A stretch of DNA of 7,629 nucleotides, from NCBI GenBank assembly GCA_964403325.1, contig CAYOFO010000055.1:1-7629 (forward strand). Reading direction: 5' to 3'. Made by a program: the position numbers and the translations under genes. Of the stretch, positions 1 through 5,206 are shown piece after piece (positions within the stretch are counted from its first letter, which is position 1; each line of letters starts with the position of its first letter). The DNA comes from CAZQNF01 sp964403325. GTDB taxonomy: Bacteria; Patescibacteriota; Patescibacteriia; Magasanikbacterales; GWA2-37-8. The notes below the pieces were generated by a model, which worked only from the letters and a program-made list of their open reading frames with translations, did no database searches and was not told the DNA's origin.

Positions 1-225
1 TCATCAATTGTTGAAACCACCATCCCTGCAGAAATTTGTAAAATATTGCTATTTTTTAACCAAAAAAGAACTTTTGAAGGTACACCTTGCTATAACAGCA
101 CTGGAGTTTTTACAGCCGTAACAAGCTACCCCATGCTACCTCGCCATGACGAACGTCGATTTACTGTCCGCTTACACGAAAAAGAGATCACCGTTTCGAT
201 ACTTGAAGATGAGTTTGAAGTCTGA
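1..225 (+). CDS. C-terminal part of an unrecognised protein (5' end outside the window)
   Basis: Frame 1 is open from the first base to a TGA at 223-225 and gives 74 residues. The other frames break earlier, and the reverse complement of this frame hits a stop early. The C-terminus is acidic (ends EDEFEV) and follows a basic stretch with PRHDERRF. There are two cysteines and no clear membrane segment or catalytic motif. I do not recognise the family. The gene lies on the same strand as clpP, 79 bp upstream, and a promoter-like region separates them, so they may be separate transcription units. Being coding is likely; the function is unknown. Confidence 0.6.
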   Translation, partial: SSIVETTIPAEICKILLFFNQKRTFEGTPCYNSTGVFTAVTSYPMLPRHDERRFTVRLHEKEITVSILEDEFEV

Positions 226-240
226 AGTAGTCTAATCGAG

Positions 241-270
241 TATTGTCACTCTCAAGCGAGTGTGATAATA
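241..270 (+). promoter_or_regulatory. Imperfect inverted repeat overlapping the putative clpP promoter (CIRCE-like)
   Basis: The left arm TATTGTCACTC (241-251) and the right arm GAGTGTGATAATA (258-270) pair over 11 positions, with one G-T pair and a two-base bulge, around a 6-bp spacer. The inner ACTC/GAGT halves are those of the CIRCE operator (TTAGCACTC-N9-GAGTGCTAA) bound by HrcA, but the spacer is 6 rather than 9 and the outer halves differ. No T-run follows, so it is not a normal terminator. It coincides with the promoter boxes, which suits an operator. Binding by HrcA is inference. Confidence 0.4.
243..269 (+). promoter_or_regulatory. Putative sigma-70-type promoter of clpP
   Basis: TTGTCA (243-248) matches the -35 consensus at five of six positions. 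GATAAT (264-269), preceded by TGT, gives an extended -10. The spacer is 15 bp, which is short. Initiation would fall near 276 and leave a leader of about 29 nt before the clpP ATG. The boxes lie inside the inverted repeat 241-270. Confidence 0.4.
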
Positions 271-304
271 TAGCTCTAGCAAATATTGCTTTATTCCATA
301 CTAT

Positions 305-907
305 ATGAATACCTCTAAAATCCCACAATCTCAATACCTCATCCCCACCGTTATCGAAAAAACCTACTACGGCGAACGCGCCTATGATATTTACTCACGC
401 CTGCTGCAAGACCGGATTATTTTCCTTGGCACAGCTGTGGACGACCAAGTAGCCAACGTCATTATTGCCCAGCTCCTCTTTCTCGATAACCAAAGCTCCG
501 ACAAAGACATTAAGCTCTATATCAATTCTCCCGGCGGATCAGTTACGGCCGGTCTTGCCATCTACGACACCATGCAATACGTAAAATCTGACGTTTCCAC
601 CATGTGTGTGGGGCTCGCAGCCAGCATGGGTGCCGTCCTGCTCGCCGGTGGCGCCAAAGGTAAACGGTTTGCCCTGCCAAACTCTGAGATTATGATCCAC
701 CAGGTGATGGGTGGCATGGAAGGCCAAGCGAGCGACATCAAAATCCACGCCGAACGCATTTTGCAAACCAAAGATACTCTTAATAAAATTCTCGCTAAAC
801 ACACCGGCAAAGATATTAAGATTATTGAGAAAGATACAGACCGCGACAACTTTATGATGGCTGAGGCAGCAAAGAAGTATGGACTTATCGATAAAGTGAT
901 CGGCTAA
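305..907 (+). CDS. clpP: ATP-dependent Clp protease proteolytic subunit ClpP
   Basis: This is the serine peptidase (family S14) that assembles into a two-ring tetradecamer. With an AAA+ unfoldase such as ClpX or ClpC it degrades damaged or tagged cytoplasmic proteins. At 200 aa it matches the usual length (E. coli 207) and aligns over its whole length. The catalytic triad is intact: Ser107 in GLAASMGA, His132 in MIHQ and Asp181 in DTDRDNF, each four positions before its E. coli precursor equivalent (111/136/185). INSPGGSVTAG (73-83) is the conserved strand and oxyanion-hole region. The N-terminus IPQSQYLIPTVIEKT resembles mature ClpP with only a very short propeptide. The ATG at 305 has no Shine-Dalgarno sequence but gives the normal family start. 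No Clp ATPase gene is adjacent. A strong terminator follows immediately, so the transcript is probably monocistronic. The CIRCE-like repeat upstream hints at heat-shock control. Confidence 0.97.
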   Translation: MNTSKIPQSQYLIPTVIEKTYYGERAYDIYSRLLQDRIIFLGTAVDDQVANVIIAQLLFLDNQSSDKDIKLYINSPGGSVTAGLAIYDTMQYVKSDVSTMCVGLAASMGAVLLAGGAKGKRFALPNSEIMIHQVMGGMEGQASDIKIHAERILQTKDTLNKILAKHTGKDIKIIEKDTDRDNFMMAEAAKKYGLIDKVIG

Positions 908-920
908 AAAACCCAAACAA

Positions 921-956
921 AAAACCAGGTAAATTTTACCTGGTTTTTTTATTTTT
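921..956 (+). terminator. Bidirectional rho-independent terminator between clpP and the convergent gene
   Basis: CCAGGTA (925-931) and TACCTGG (937-943) form a perfect stem around a 5-nt loop. A run of seven T follows on the + strand. A-rich sequence on the left gives a T-run on the - strand too. It can therefore end both clpP and the - strand gene that stops at 972. Confidence 0.85.
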
Positions 957-971
957 AGAAAAAATACTGTA

Positions 972-1568
972 TTAAATCTTTCTAAAAAATAGAGAAGTTC
1001 TAACGGTAAAAGGTTGATTGGTAAGCGCATCAAGTACTTGTACATCAAAACTATAATTAGTTAAAGTTGTATTTGGGATTGGTTCTTTACGAACATTTTT
1101 TATATCAGCCTGCGGAAATTCAAACCCTACATAATGACGAACTGTAGTAGGATCATTAGTCCCTATCTTAAATGAGCAGGTATTGGGTGTATAAGAAGCA
1201 TCTACATATGCATAACCACCCGGCTGTAGAGGTTGTGATGTTCCGTCAGGTTTAATAATATCAAATTGACCAAGAAGAGCCTTGCCGCTGTTAATCTCAC
1301 TGTCATATACACCTTTCCCAAACACCAGGTCTCTACAAAGTGATGTTCGATCAGGCGCTTGTTCCATCATATCAGGTGCTTGCCCCATATCTGGTGATGA
1401 TTGACGATTTGGAAGATTTAATTGTCGCTCACCACCATCTTTTGCAGCTTCTGCAGCTGACGAATTCTTTAACTCCGGATCGTTTGGATCACAAGCTGCT
1501 GTATTAAGTGTTGCAACCACAAAAGCCGCTTCACCAAATTTACGCATACCATCTAAAAATTTTACCAT
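972..1568 (-). CDS. Hypothetical secreted or lipid-anchored protein
   Basis: A protein of 198 aa with no family I recognise. The N-terminus looks like an export signal: basic residues near MRK (8-10), a hydrophobic stretch AAFVVATLNTAA (14-25), then Cys26 followed by Asp. TAAC is only a partial lipobox because position -3 is Thr rather than Leu. Residues 27-75 form a polar, Pro/Asp-rich linker with an imperfect heptad repeat (PDMGQA, PDMMEQA, PD). Residues 76-198 look like a compact beta-rich domain with many Thr, Tyr and Val, and two further cysteines (78 and 131) that could form a disulfide. This layout, anchor then linker then folded domain, fits a surface protein in a monoderm cell. The start could instead be Met8, which would give a more typical signal peptide. 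The gene converges on clpP and shares its terminator. No Shine-Dalgarno sequence precedes the ATG. Coding is well supported; the function is unknown. Confidence 0.75.
   Translation of the reverse strand: MVKFLDGMRKFGEAAFVVATLNTAACDPNDPELKNSSAAEAAKDGGERQLNLPNRQSSPDMGQAPDMMEQAPDRTSLCRDLVFGKGVYDSEINSGKALLGQFDIIKPDGTSQPLQPGGYAYVDASYTPNTCSFKIGTNDPTTVRHYVGFEFPQADIKNVRKEPIPNTTLTNYSFDVQVLDALTNQPFTVRTSLFFRKI
1350..1391 (-). repeat. Imperfect 21-bp tandem repeat inside the hypothetical exported-protein gene
   Basis: Two adjacent 21-bp units (1350-1370 and 1371-1391 on the + strand) match at about 15 of 21 positions, and a partial third unit follows. They encode the PDM(M/G)(E)QA heptads of the linker. 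In-frame expansion of a spacer is the simplest explanation. Confidence 0.5.
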
Positions 1569-1688
1569 AGGTAACTTTATTTAGCTTAATAAAAATTTAC
1601 TTTTGCTAAATTAGCATAAACGTAAAAATAAAACAAATTTCACTTTTAAATAAAGCGATGAAATAAAAAAGCCTACATGAGAATACCT

Positions 1689-1712
1689 AAAATAAAGCCT
1701 CATCGATAAGGC
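1689..1712 (-). terminator. Possible weak back-up terminator downstream of the CYTH gene
   Basis: Read on the - strand, GCCTTA-TCGA-TGAGGC forms a 6-bp stem with one G-T pair and a tetraloop (1697-1712), followed by TTTATTTT. It lies downstream of the stronger terminator at 1733-1764 in the same transcription direction. Confidence 0.3.
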
Positions 1713-1732
1713 AACGAGATAAAATTACCCCA

Positions 1733-1764
1733 TAAAAAAACACTCCCTATTTTTAGAGAGTGTT
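1733..1764 (-). terminator. Rho-independent terminator of the CYTH gene
   Basis: The arms at 1739-1749 and 1754-1764 form an 11-bp stem around a 4-nt loop. On the - strand the one imperfect position is a G-U pair. On the + strand it would be a C-A mismatch, so the - strand reading is favoured. A run of seven T follows on the - strand. It begins 13 bp after the CYTH stop codon. Confidence 0.8.
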
Positions 1765-1776
1765 TTTGGTGAGGTG

Positions 1777-2538
1777 TTATAAACTTGTTATCAGCGCTTG
1801 TGCCTTGGCTCGAGGCAAACCAGCTAATTTTTTATTTTTTAAATTCTTTTCTGCTGTAACATCGCGACCAAAAAACGGTGGTGGGACAAACTGCTTGGCC
1901 GCTTCTTCGCTCGGAAATTCAACTTCAACCGTATACAAGCCATCTAAATTTCCCGCGTATTTATCAATTTCCAGAGTAACCGTAGCGCTTGCTCCGTCGG
2001 CTGTCGTGTAGGTATACGGCAGGGTATAGCGAATTTTTTCTACGGTTCTGTCCTGAGCAAGCGGCATCAATTGCTCATACTGCTCTGAGGTAAGTTCAAT
2101 TTCCACTTCGGAGCGAATCAGCGTTCCATCCCCCTTAACGGTAAAATAAAATTTATTGCCTTTTTGTCGGACGCGAATTTCTGTACCACTCGCATCAAGA
2201 GCTATATAACCCTGGGCAATACCTGCCGGTGCATCATCCCACCCCGCTGGCAACCGGGAGGTATCAACAAGAAATTTGCGCTCTATTTCTTTGGTGCCAT
2301 CTTGTTTTTCTGCTTTTAAACCCGCATCAAGCTGCTCAGCCTGTGCGCTTGAGAGTTCAACCGTCGTCGTCCCCACCAAAATATAAGAGTGCTCGGTGCC
2401 AAATCGCACCTCGACCTCTTGGCCATTTTCTGTGGCCAAACGCTGAAATCGTGCCACCATCGCATATTCCGACCCCATGGCTTTAACTTCAGACAGCTGC
2501 GCTAAAACTTTTTGATCTCCCGACATATTTGGATTCAT
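1777..2538 (-). CDS. CYTH / triphosphate tunnel metalloenzyme-family protein with N-terminal extension
   Basis: Residues about 83-242 form a CYTH domain. This is the eight-stranded tunnel fold that binds triphosphates, and members act as inorganic triphosphatases, thiamine triphosphatases or adenylate cyclases. The signature ExExK is E84-I-E86-R-K88 in EIERKFLV. Further tunnel-type residues are R122 and R124 (IRVRQKG), K134, E144/E146/E148 (SEVEIEL), K168 and R170 (EKIRYTL), E190 and D192 (LEIDKY), E205/E207 (VEVEF) and the closing GRDVTAEKNLKNKKLA (224-239), so the site looks intact. A simple inorganic triphosphatase is the cautious guess; the real substrate cannot be read from sequence. Residues 1-80 are an extra region. 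Its second half (about 45-70) resembles residues 122-158 of the domain itself, as if part of the fold had been duplicated. The ATG at 2538 lies just downstream of a promoter with a perfect -35; Met5 is an alternative start. Confidence 0.88.
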   Translation of the reverse strand: MNPNMSGDQKVLAQLSEVKAMGSEYAMVARFQRLATENGQEVEVRFGTEHSYILVGTTTVELSSAQAEQLDAGLKAEKQDGTKEIERKFLVDTSRLPAGWDDAPAGIAQGYIALDASGTEIRVRQKGNKFYFTVKGDGTLIRSEVEIELTSEQYEQLMPLAQDRTVEKIRYTLPYTYTTADGASATVTLEIDKYAGNLDGLYTVEVEFPSEEAAKQFVPPPFFGRDVTAEKNLKNKKLAGLPRAKAQALITSL

Positions 2539-2555
2539 TTAAGGAATAATTAAAT

Positions 2556-2584
2556 AAACTACCATGGTTTTAGGAGGTTGTCAA
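2556..2584 (-). promoter_or_regulatory. Putative promoter of the CYTH gene
   Basis: On the - strand, TTGACA (2579-2584) is a perfect -35. Seventeen bases later TAGTTT (2556-2561) is a poor -10, matching three of six positions. Initiation would fall near 2549, only about 11 nt before the ATG, so the mRNA would be nearly leaderless. Confidence 0.4.
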
Positions 2585-2592
2585 CCTTAAGG
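2575..2592. promoter_or_regulatory. Dyad pair in the divergent spacer (possible operator)
   Basis: AGGTTG-T-CAACCT (2575-2587) is a perfect 13-bp dyad, and it overlaps CCTTAAGG (2585-2592), a perfect 8-bp palindrome. The first dyad supplies TTGACA on the - strand and TTGTCA on the + strand. One element can therefore serve as a -35 box in both directions, or as a binding site blocking both. Its role is inference. Confidence 0.35.
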
Positions 2593-2618
2593 ATTCTTAA
2601 AAATTTTTACAAGAAAAA

Positions 2619-3167
2619 ATGAACGCCCCCGGAACAGAGCCCCAGGAATTCAAATCATTAAAAATAAAAGCTGAAGGGCGTCATCATCGTCATCATCGTC
2701 AGGATGGCAAAACACACCACTCTGCAAAATCAAAAACTGAGCATAAACCTAGAACTCAAACTCCAGACCTTGATAGACTCGTCTCAAAGCGATCTGAAGA
2801 TTTAGAGACAGTAGCTAGACCAGAAGTTACCAAAATTGACCCCCTAGAGGCCAAAATAGAGCTAAGCACAGATATTTTTGTAAATACCACAACTTCTTTG
2901 GATGAGTTACTGAAAGACCCAAGATTTAACAACATTCCTGAAAACGATCGAAAAAATGTCGTTAAGAAAGCTCTAGAACAAGCAATCGATGACTTTATCA
3001 AGGACTTAAAAGGAGACCAAACCAGAGAAGAAATACTTCGTCTTTTACAAAGACGTATTGAAAAATTAGGTCACCAAAGATCTTCACCAGCACCAGCTGA
3101 TCAAGCTTTTTTACTTACCTACATATATAACCAAGTCGCTCCAAGATGGACGAGTTCTGCCAAATAA
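2619..3167 (+). CDS. Hypothetical charged, histidine-rich protein
   Basis: A protein of 182 aa that I do not recognise. Residues 1-75 are highly polar and probably disordered, with a basic histidine cluster (RHHRHHR at 21-27, HH at 33-34, His42). A 9-bp DNA repeat encodes the cluster. Residues about 92-152 are probably helical and very charged (DELLKDPRF, NDRKNVVKKALEQAIDDF, REEILRLLQRRIEKLG). The C-terminus ends in a short aromatic stretch, LLTYIYNQVAPRW. There is no signal peptide or membrane segment. The basic N-terminus could bind nucleic acid or metal, but nothing decides this. The gene stands alone on the + strand, divergent from the CYTH gene, with a strong terminator that begins within its stop codon. 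That terminator is the best support for its being real. No clear Shine-Dalgarno sequence is present (AAGAAA at most). Confidence 0.7.
   Translation: MNAPGTEPQEFKSLKIKAEGRHHRHHRQDGKTHHSAKSKTEHKPRTQTPDLDRLVSKRSEDLETVARPEVTKIDPLEAKIELSTDIFVNTTTSLDELLKDPRFNNIPENDRKNVVKKALEQAIDDFIKDLKGDQTREEILRLLQRRIEKLGHQRSSPAPADQAFLLTYIYNQVAPRWTSSAK
2679..2700 (+). repeat. Short tandem repeat (CGTCATCAT unit) encoding the His/Arg cluster
   Basis: Two perfect 9-bp CGTCATCAT units are followed by a partial CGTC. In frame they encode RHH-RHH-R. The array is short and its length could vary between strains by slippage in steps of three codons. Confidence 0.7.
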
Positions 3168-3213
3168 ACCCGACCCTGCGGCAGAGACCGCGGGGTATCT
3201 GGGCGGGTTTTTT
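3166..3213 (+). terminator. Strong compound rho-independent terminator of the His-rich protein gene
   Basis: The outer stem AAACCCG (3166-3172) / CGGGTTT (3204-3210) encloses an inner stem CCC-T-GCGG (3174-3181) / CCGCGGG (3188-3194). TTTTTT (3208-3213) follows. The structure starts inside the stop codon of the gene at 2619-3167. Confidence 0.85.
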
Positions 3214-3342
3214 ATGAGTAGAGTCAGCTCCGCTGACAAATATTTTATAGCCCTACGTCCCTGATAGCTACGCTACAGGGTATTACGGGCTTCATAATAA
3301 ACCTGACCTTGTAGCGGGGTGAAGCATTACGGACTTCATAAT
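3214..3342. other. Structured intergenic block with hairpins and a duplicated 20-bp segment
   Basis: No gene is supported in this block between two terminators. It contains a perfect hairpin GTCAGC-TCC-GCTGAC (3223-3237). A larger hairpin follows, CCCTG-A-TAGC / GCTACAGGG (3259-3280), bracketed by GCCC (3250-3253) and GGGC (3287-3290). Then come two near-identical copies of a 20-bp sequence, at 3282-3301 and 3326-3345. It resembles a dispersed palindromic intergenic repeat (REP-like). That is inference, since no second genomic copy can be seen here. Confidence 0.5.
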
Positions 3343-3345
3343 AAA
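3282..3345 (+). repeat. Direct repeat, 20 bp, two copies 44 bp apart
   Basis: ATTACGGGCTTCATAATAAA (3282-3301) and ATTACGGACTTCATAATAAA (3326-3345) differ at one base. Both are followed shortly by CCTGA, so the original duplicated segment may have been longer. TGAAGC (3320-3325) between them can pair with GCTTCA in the first copy, or as TGAAG with CTTCA in the second. Confidence 0.75.
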
Positions 3346-3375
3346 AAACAACCTGAGTAATAAAGGTTGTTTTTT
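3343..3375 (-). terminator. Terminator of the seven-gene - strand operon
   Basis: AAAAAACAACCT (3343-3354) and AGGTTGTTTTTT (3364-3375) form a perfect 12-bp inverted repeat around a 9-nt loop. The T-run works in either direction. The right arm overlaps the stop codon of the cupin-like gene (3374-3376). Confidence 0.85.
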
Positions 3376-4030
3376 ATGTCAGTTCCACCAATTTTCCTCC
3401 CGCGTTCTCTATTGTAAGCAGTACGGTATCTTCCAATATCTTGCCCTCGTAATGCTCTATACCCGGTGTAAAGGTTAAAAATTCCTGCGGCCCGGTAAAC
3501 TGCTCGTGGTCGTACTGGATTTTACCACTCCATTGCAACTTGAGCATCCCGAGATCGGTATGAATATGCTTTTTTATTTCATGCCCTGCCGAAAAAAGTA
3601 TCCATTTAAAAACTTGGTTGCCAAGCTGCCAGGTAAAATATTTTTTTTCCACTACCCCTGTCTTAGCCTCAAACGGTAAAGCCAGCATGTCGATGGGCTG
3701 GAGCAGCAGGTCTGGAGCAAGGTTAAGAGATTTTAGCCCCACTCCCGAGGCGACACAGACCATACTCGGCACCGATGCCGTAAAAGCGATATTCCCTTGA
3801 TATGCCATCATATGCCGGGCTGGCACAACTCCCCCTGTATCCATTACCACCTCACCCGAGAGCGTCATGATAATATGGTGACTGGTAAAGACCGCATATG
3901 TTTCTCCGGGATCGATCCGAAAAAAACGAAGATATATATCTCCTTTTGGTACCAAAAAAATACCTCGATCATTATAGGCCAAATCCTCAAACTGAGTCGC
4001 TTGATGAGTAAATACCGGTGCCTGTGTCAT
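3374..4030 (-). CDS. Two-domain cupin-like protein of unknown function
   Basis: A 218-aa cytoplasmic protein that appears to contain two cupin beta-barrels. The C-terminal half (about 137-215) carries a recognisable metal site. Cupin motif 1 is seen as G149-H-E-I-K-K-H155-I-H157 ending at G169, without the usual glutamate. Motif 2 is TPG-I-E-H193, the PGxxH pattern. His155, His157 and His193 could hold a metal ion. The N-terminal half (about 20-100) has the same rhythm (DPGETYAVFTSHH, LSGEV, VPARHMMAYQGN) but a degenerate motif. Cupins include isomerases, dioxygenases and ligand-binding proteins, so no reaction can be assigned. It is the last gene of the - strand operon, 5 bp after the UMP kinase stop. 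That spacing implies translational coupling and suggests, without proving, a link to nucleotide or sugar-nucleotide metabolism. AGGGG lies only two bases before the ATG, too close for an ordinary ribosome binding site. The terminator overlaps the stop codon. Confidence 0.75.
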   Translation of the reverse strand: MTQAPVFTHQATQFEDLAYNDRGIFLVPKGDIYLRFFRIDPGETYAVFTSHHIIMTLSGEVVMDTGGVVPARHMMAYQGNIAFTASVPSMVCVASGVGLKSLNLAPDLLLQPIDMLALPFEAKTGVVEKKYFTWQLGNQVFKWILFSAGHEIKKHIHTDLGMLKLQWSGKIQYDHEQFTGPQEFLTFTPGIEHYEGKILEDTVLLTIENAGGKLVELT

Positions 4031-4035
4031 AACCC

Positions 4036-4725
4036 CTAAGCAATAATCGTACCGGCGTATTTTTTTCCACTAAGCGCTTTTTCCACTTCCGCCAAATCCG
4101 TACCTTTGGCAAACAATACTTTAAGCTTGAGTTTCTGAGCAGTTTTGGCAGCAATGGGATCAAATGGCACGTTGGCACCCGGCACCCATTGGTCACCCAC
4201 TATTTTTCGCAGTTCTCCCCAAGAAATATGCTCCAATTTTTTCGCCTCGAGATTGGTGCGCGGATCACTATCGTAGACATAGTCAATATTCGATAAATTT
4301 ATGGCCTCGTGCGCTCCCAAGTTCTTGGCGAGCAGAACTGCCACATTATCCGTAGACCAACCTGGTTTCCACCCACCGGCCACAATTATCGGTTGTGTAG
4401 TTTTTATTTTTTTGGTCGGATCACGCACAATTTCTTTGTAGGCCCATTCCTTAAACATGAGTTTCACAAATTCAGCATTATAATAGGTCGTATAAATCCC
4501 CATCCAATCGAGATCATTGTTGGTTAGCTTGGTATCTAGGGTTTTGAGCGCCGCCTGGTATTGTCGGCACGTAGCTCCCCCACCCACCACCAACACAAAC
4601 TTTTCACCTTTTTTTACCCGCTTCACCAACATAGCACGAAAACGAGCCAAAAATTCCAGATTAAAACCATCTTGCGGAATAATAATTGATCCACCGAGCG
4701 AAATAATCTTATAAGTGTTTTTCAT
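4036..4725 (-). CDS. pyrH: UMP kinase, archaeal-type PyrH (amino acid kinase family)
   Basis: Phosphorylates UMP to UDP with ATP, an early cytoplasmic step toward UTP and CTP. The protein is 229 aa with the amino acid kinase fold. The Gly-rich phosphate loop is SLGGS (9-13), the second is VVGGGATCRQY (46-56), and LDWMGI (72-77) lies in the UMP-side region. PGWSTDNVAVLLA (121-133) and NLSNIDYVYDSDPR (143-156) form the ATP and UMP site, followed by PFDPIAAK (187-194). Length and motif spacing follow the archaeal UMP kinases, for example the Pyrococcus furiosus enzyme with IGGS, VVGGGK, HPGHTTDAVAALLA, NVDGVYTADP and IDPLAAK. The usual bacterial PyrH opening (LKLSGEAL) is absent. Bacterial PyrH is a hexamer controlled by GTP and UTP; whether this enzyme is controlled likewise is unknown. 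It sits in the - strand operon between an AT-rich membrane protein gene (16-bp gap) and the cupin gene (5-bp gap). No Shine-Dalgarno sequence is present. Confidence 0.92.
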   Translation of the reverse strand: MKNTYKIISLGGSIIIPQDGFNLEFLARFRAMLVKRVKKGEKFVLVVGGGATCRQYQAALKTLDTKLTNNDLDWMGIYTTYYNAEFVKLMFKEWAYKEIVRDPTKKIKTTQPIIVAGGWKPGWSTDNVAVLLAKNLGAHEAINLSNIDYVYDSDPRTNLEAKKLEHISWGELRKIVGDQWVPGANVPFDPIAAKTAQKLKLKVLFAKGTDLAEVEKALSGKKYAGTIIA

Positions 4726-4741
4726 AAAATGAATAATGATA

Positions 4742-5188
4742 TTAGTTTTTATAGTCTTTTTTACGAGTAAGAAGAACTATAAATCCCGGCAATAAAAAAA
4801 TATAATTAAAAAAGATGTGATATGAATATCCTAAAATTTTATTAAACTTCTCTTGTTTGTGAAAAAAATTATAATCAATATTTACGAGATTAAGATCAAT
4901 CTTATTTTGACATATTATGCCTAACGGCACGCCAAAAGATGCATTATTTTTATTTCTATACTTATGCTGTCTTGGAAAATACCCTAATACGTTCCGTAAA
5001 TAATTCGTATTATCATATTGAATTTCTTGAAAGGTAAATCCAGACTGCGCACATATTGCCCTCGATTTATCCTCAAAGATTGTGTTTACCCATTTTAAAG
5101 ACTGTTCTGATACACCGACCCCTAAGAAAAAAACCAAAAAGGCTATAAATGTTTGATGTTTCCGGTAAAAATCCTTCACTGTTTTCAT
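4742..5188 (-). CDS. Hypothetical AT-rich membrane protein with two predicted helices
   Basis: From the ATG at 5188 the product is 148 aa. An in-frame TTG at 5203 would add five residues, but I prefer ATG because neither start has a clear ribosome binding site. The N-terminus is basic, followed by a hydrophobic helix at about 13-27 (TFIAFLVFFLGVGVS). A polar region of about 95 residues with Cys46 and Cys93 follows. A second helix at about 123-140 ends in the basic tail TRKKDYKN. With both termini basic, the middle region is probably outside the cell. SEQSLKWV (27-34) and NNASFGVPL (81-89) faintly recall the DQxxK and NxxAAFGxP motifs of lipoprotein signal peptidase LspA, but the later LspA motifs and helices are missing. 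The gene is visibly richer in A and T than its operon neighbours. The function is unknown. It lies 18 bp after the YvlD-like gene. Confidence 0.65.
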   Translation of the reverse strand: MKTVKDFYRKHQTFIAFLVFFLGVGVSEQSLKWVNTIFEDKSRAICAQSGFTFQEIQYDNTNYLRNVLGYFPRQHKYRNKNNASFGVPLGIICQNKIDLNLVNIDYNFFHKQEKFNKILGYSYHIFFNYIFLLPGFIVLLTRKKDYKN

Positions 5189-5206
5189 AATTATTTTTCT
5201 CAAACA

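Larger units (their letters stand above)
1569..1776. other. AT-rich intergenic region, 208 bp, between two - strand genes
   Basis: It holds no supported ORF. It contains the terminator(s) of the CYTH gene at its right end and presumably the promoter of the downstream - strand gene at its left end. I could not identify a convincing -35/-10 pair there. A 13-bp perfect dyad, TGCTAA-A-TTAGCA (1604-1616), lies 36 bp upstream of that gene's ATG and is a candidate operator. Confidence 0.5.

Noticed and set aside
241..270. Rho-independent terminator for the gene ending at 225
   Set aside because: The inverted repeat is not followed by a T-run and coincides with promoter-like boxes of clpP, so an operator reading is preferred.
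539..1048. Long - strand ORF (169 aa) overlapping clpP and the next gene
   Set aside because: It runs antisense through the coding region of clpP, crosses the bidirectional terminator and overlaps the 3' end of the gene at 972-1568. It is a shadow frame.
3214..3264. Tiny + strand ORF of 16 codons after the terminator at 3213
   Set aside because: It has no ribosome binding site, its ATG abuts the T-run of the terminator, and it runs through the palindromes. Chance is the better explanation.
3214..3345. CRISPR array
   Set aside because: There are only two copies of a 20-bp repeat, with a single 24-bp interval, no further units and no cas genes.
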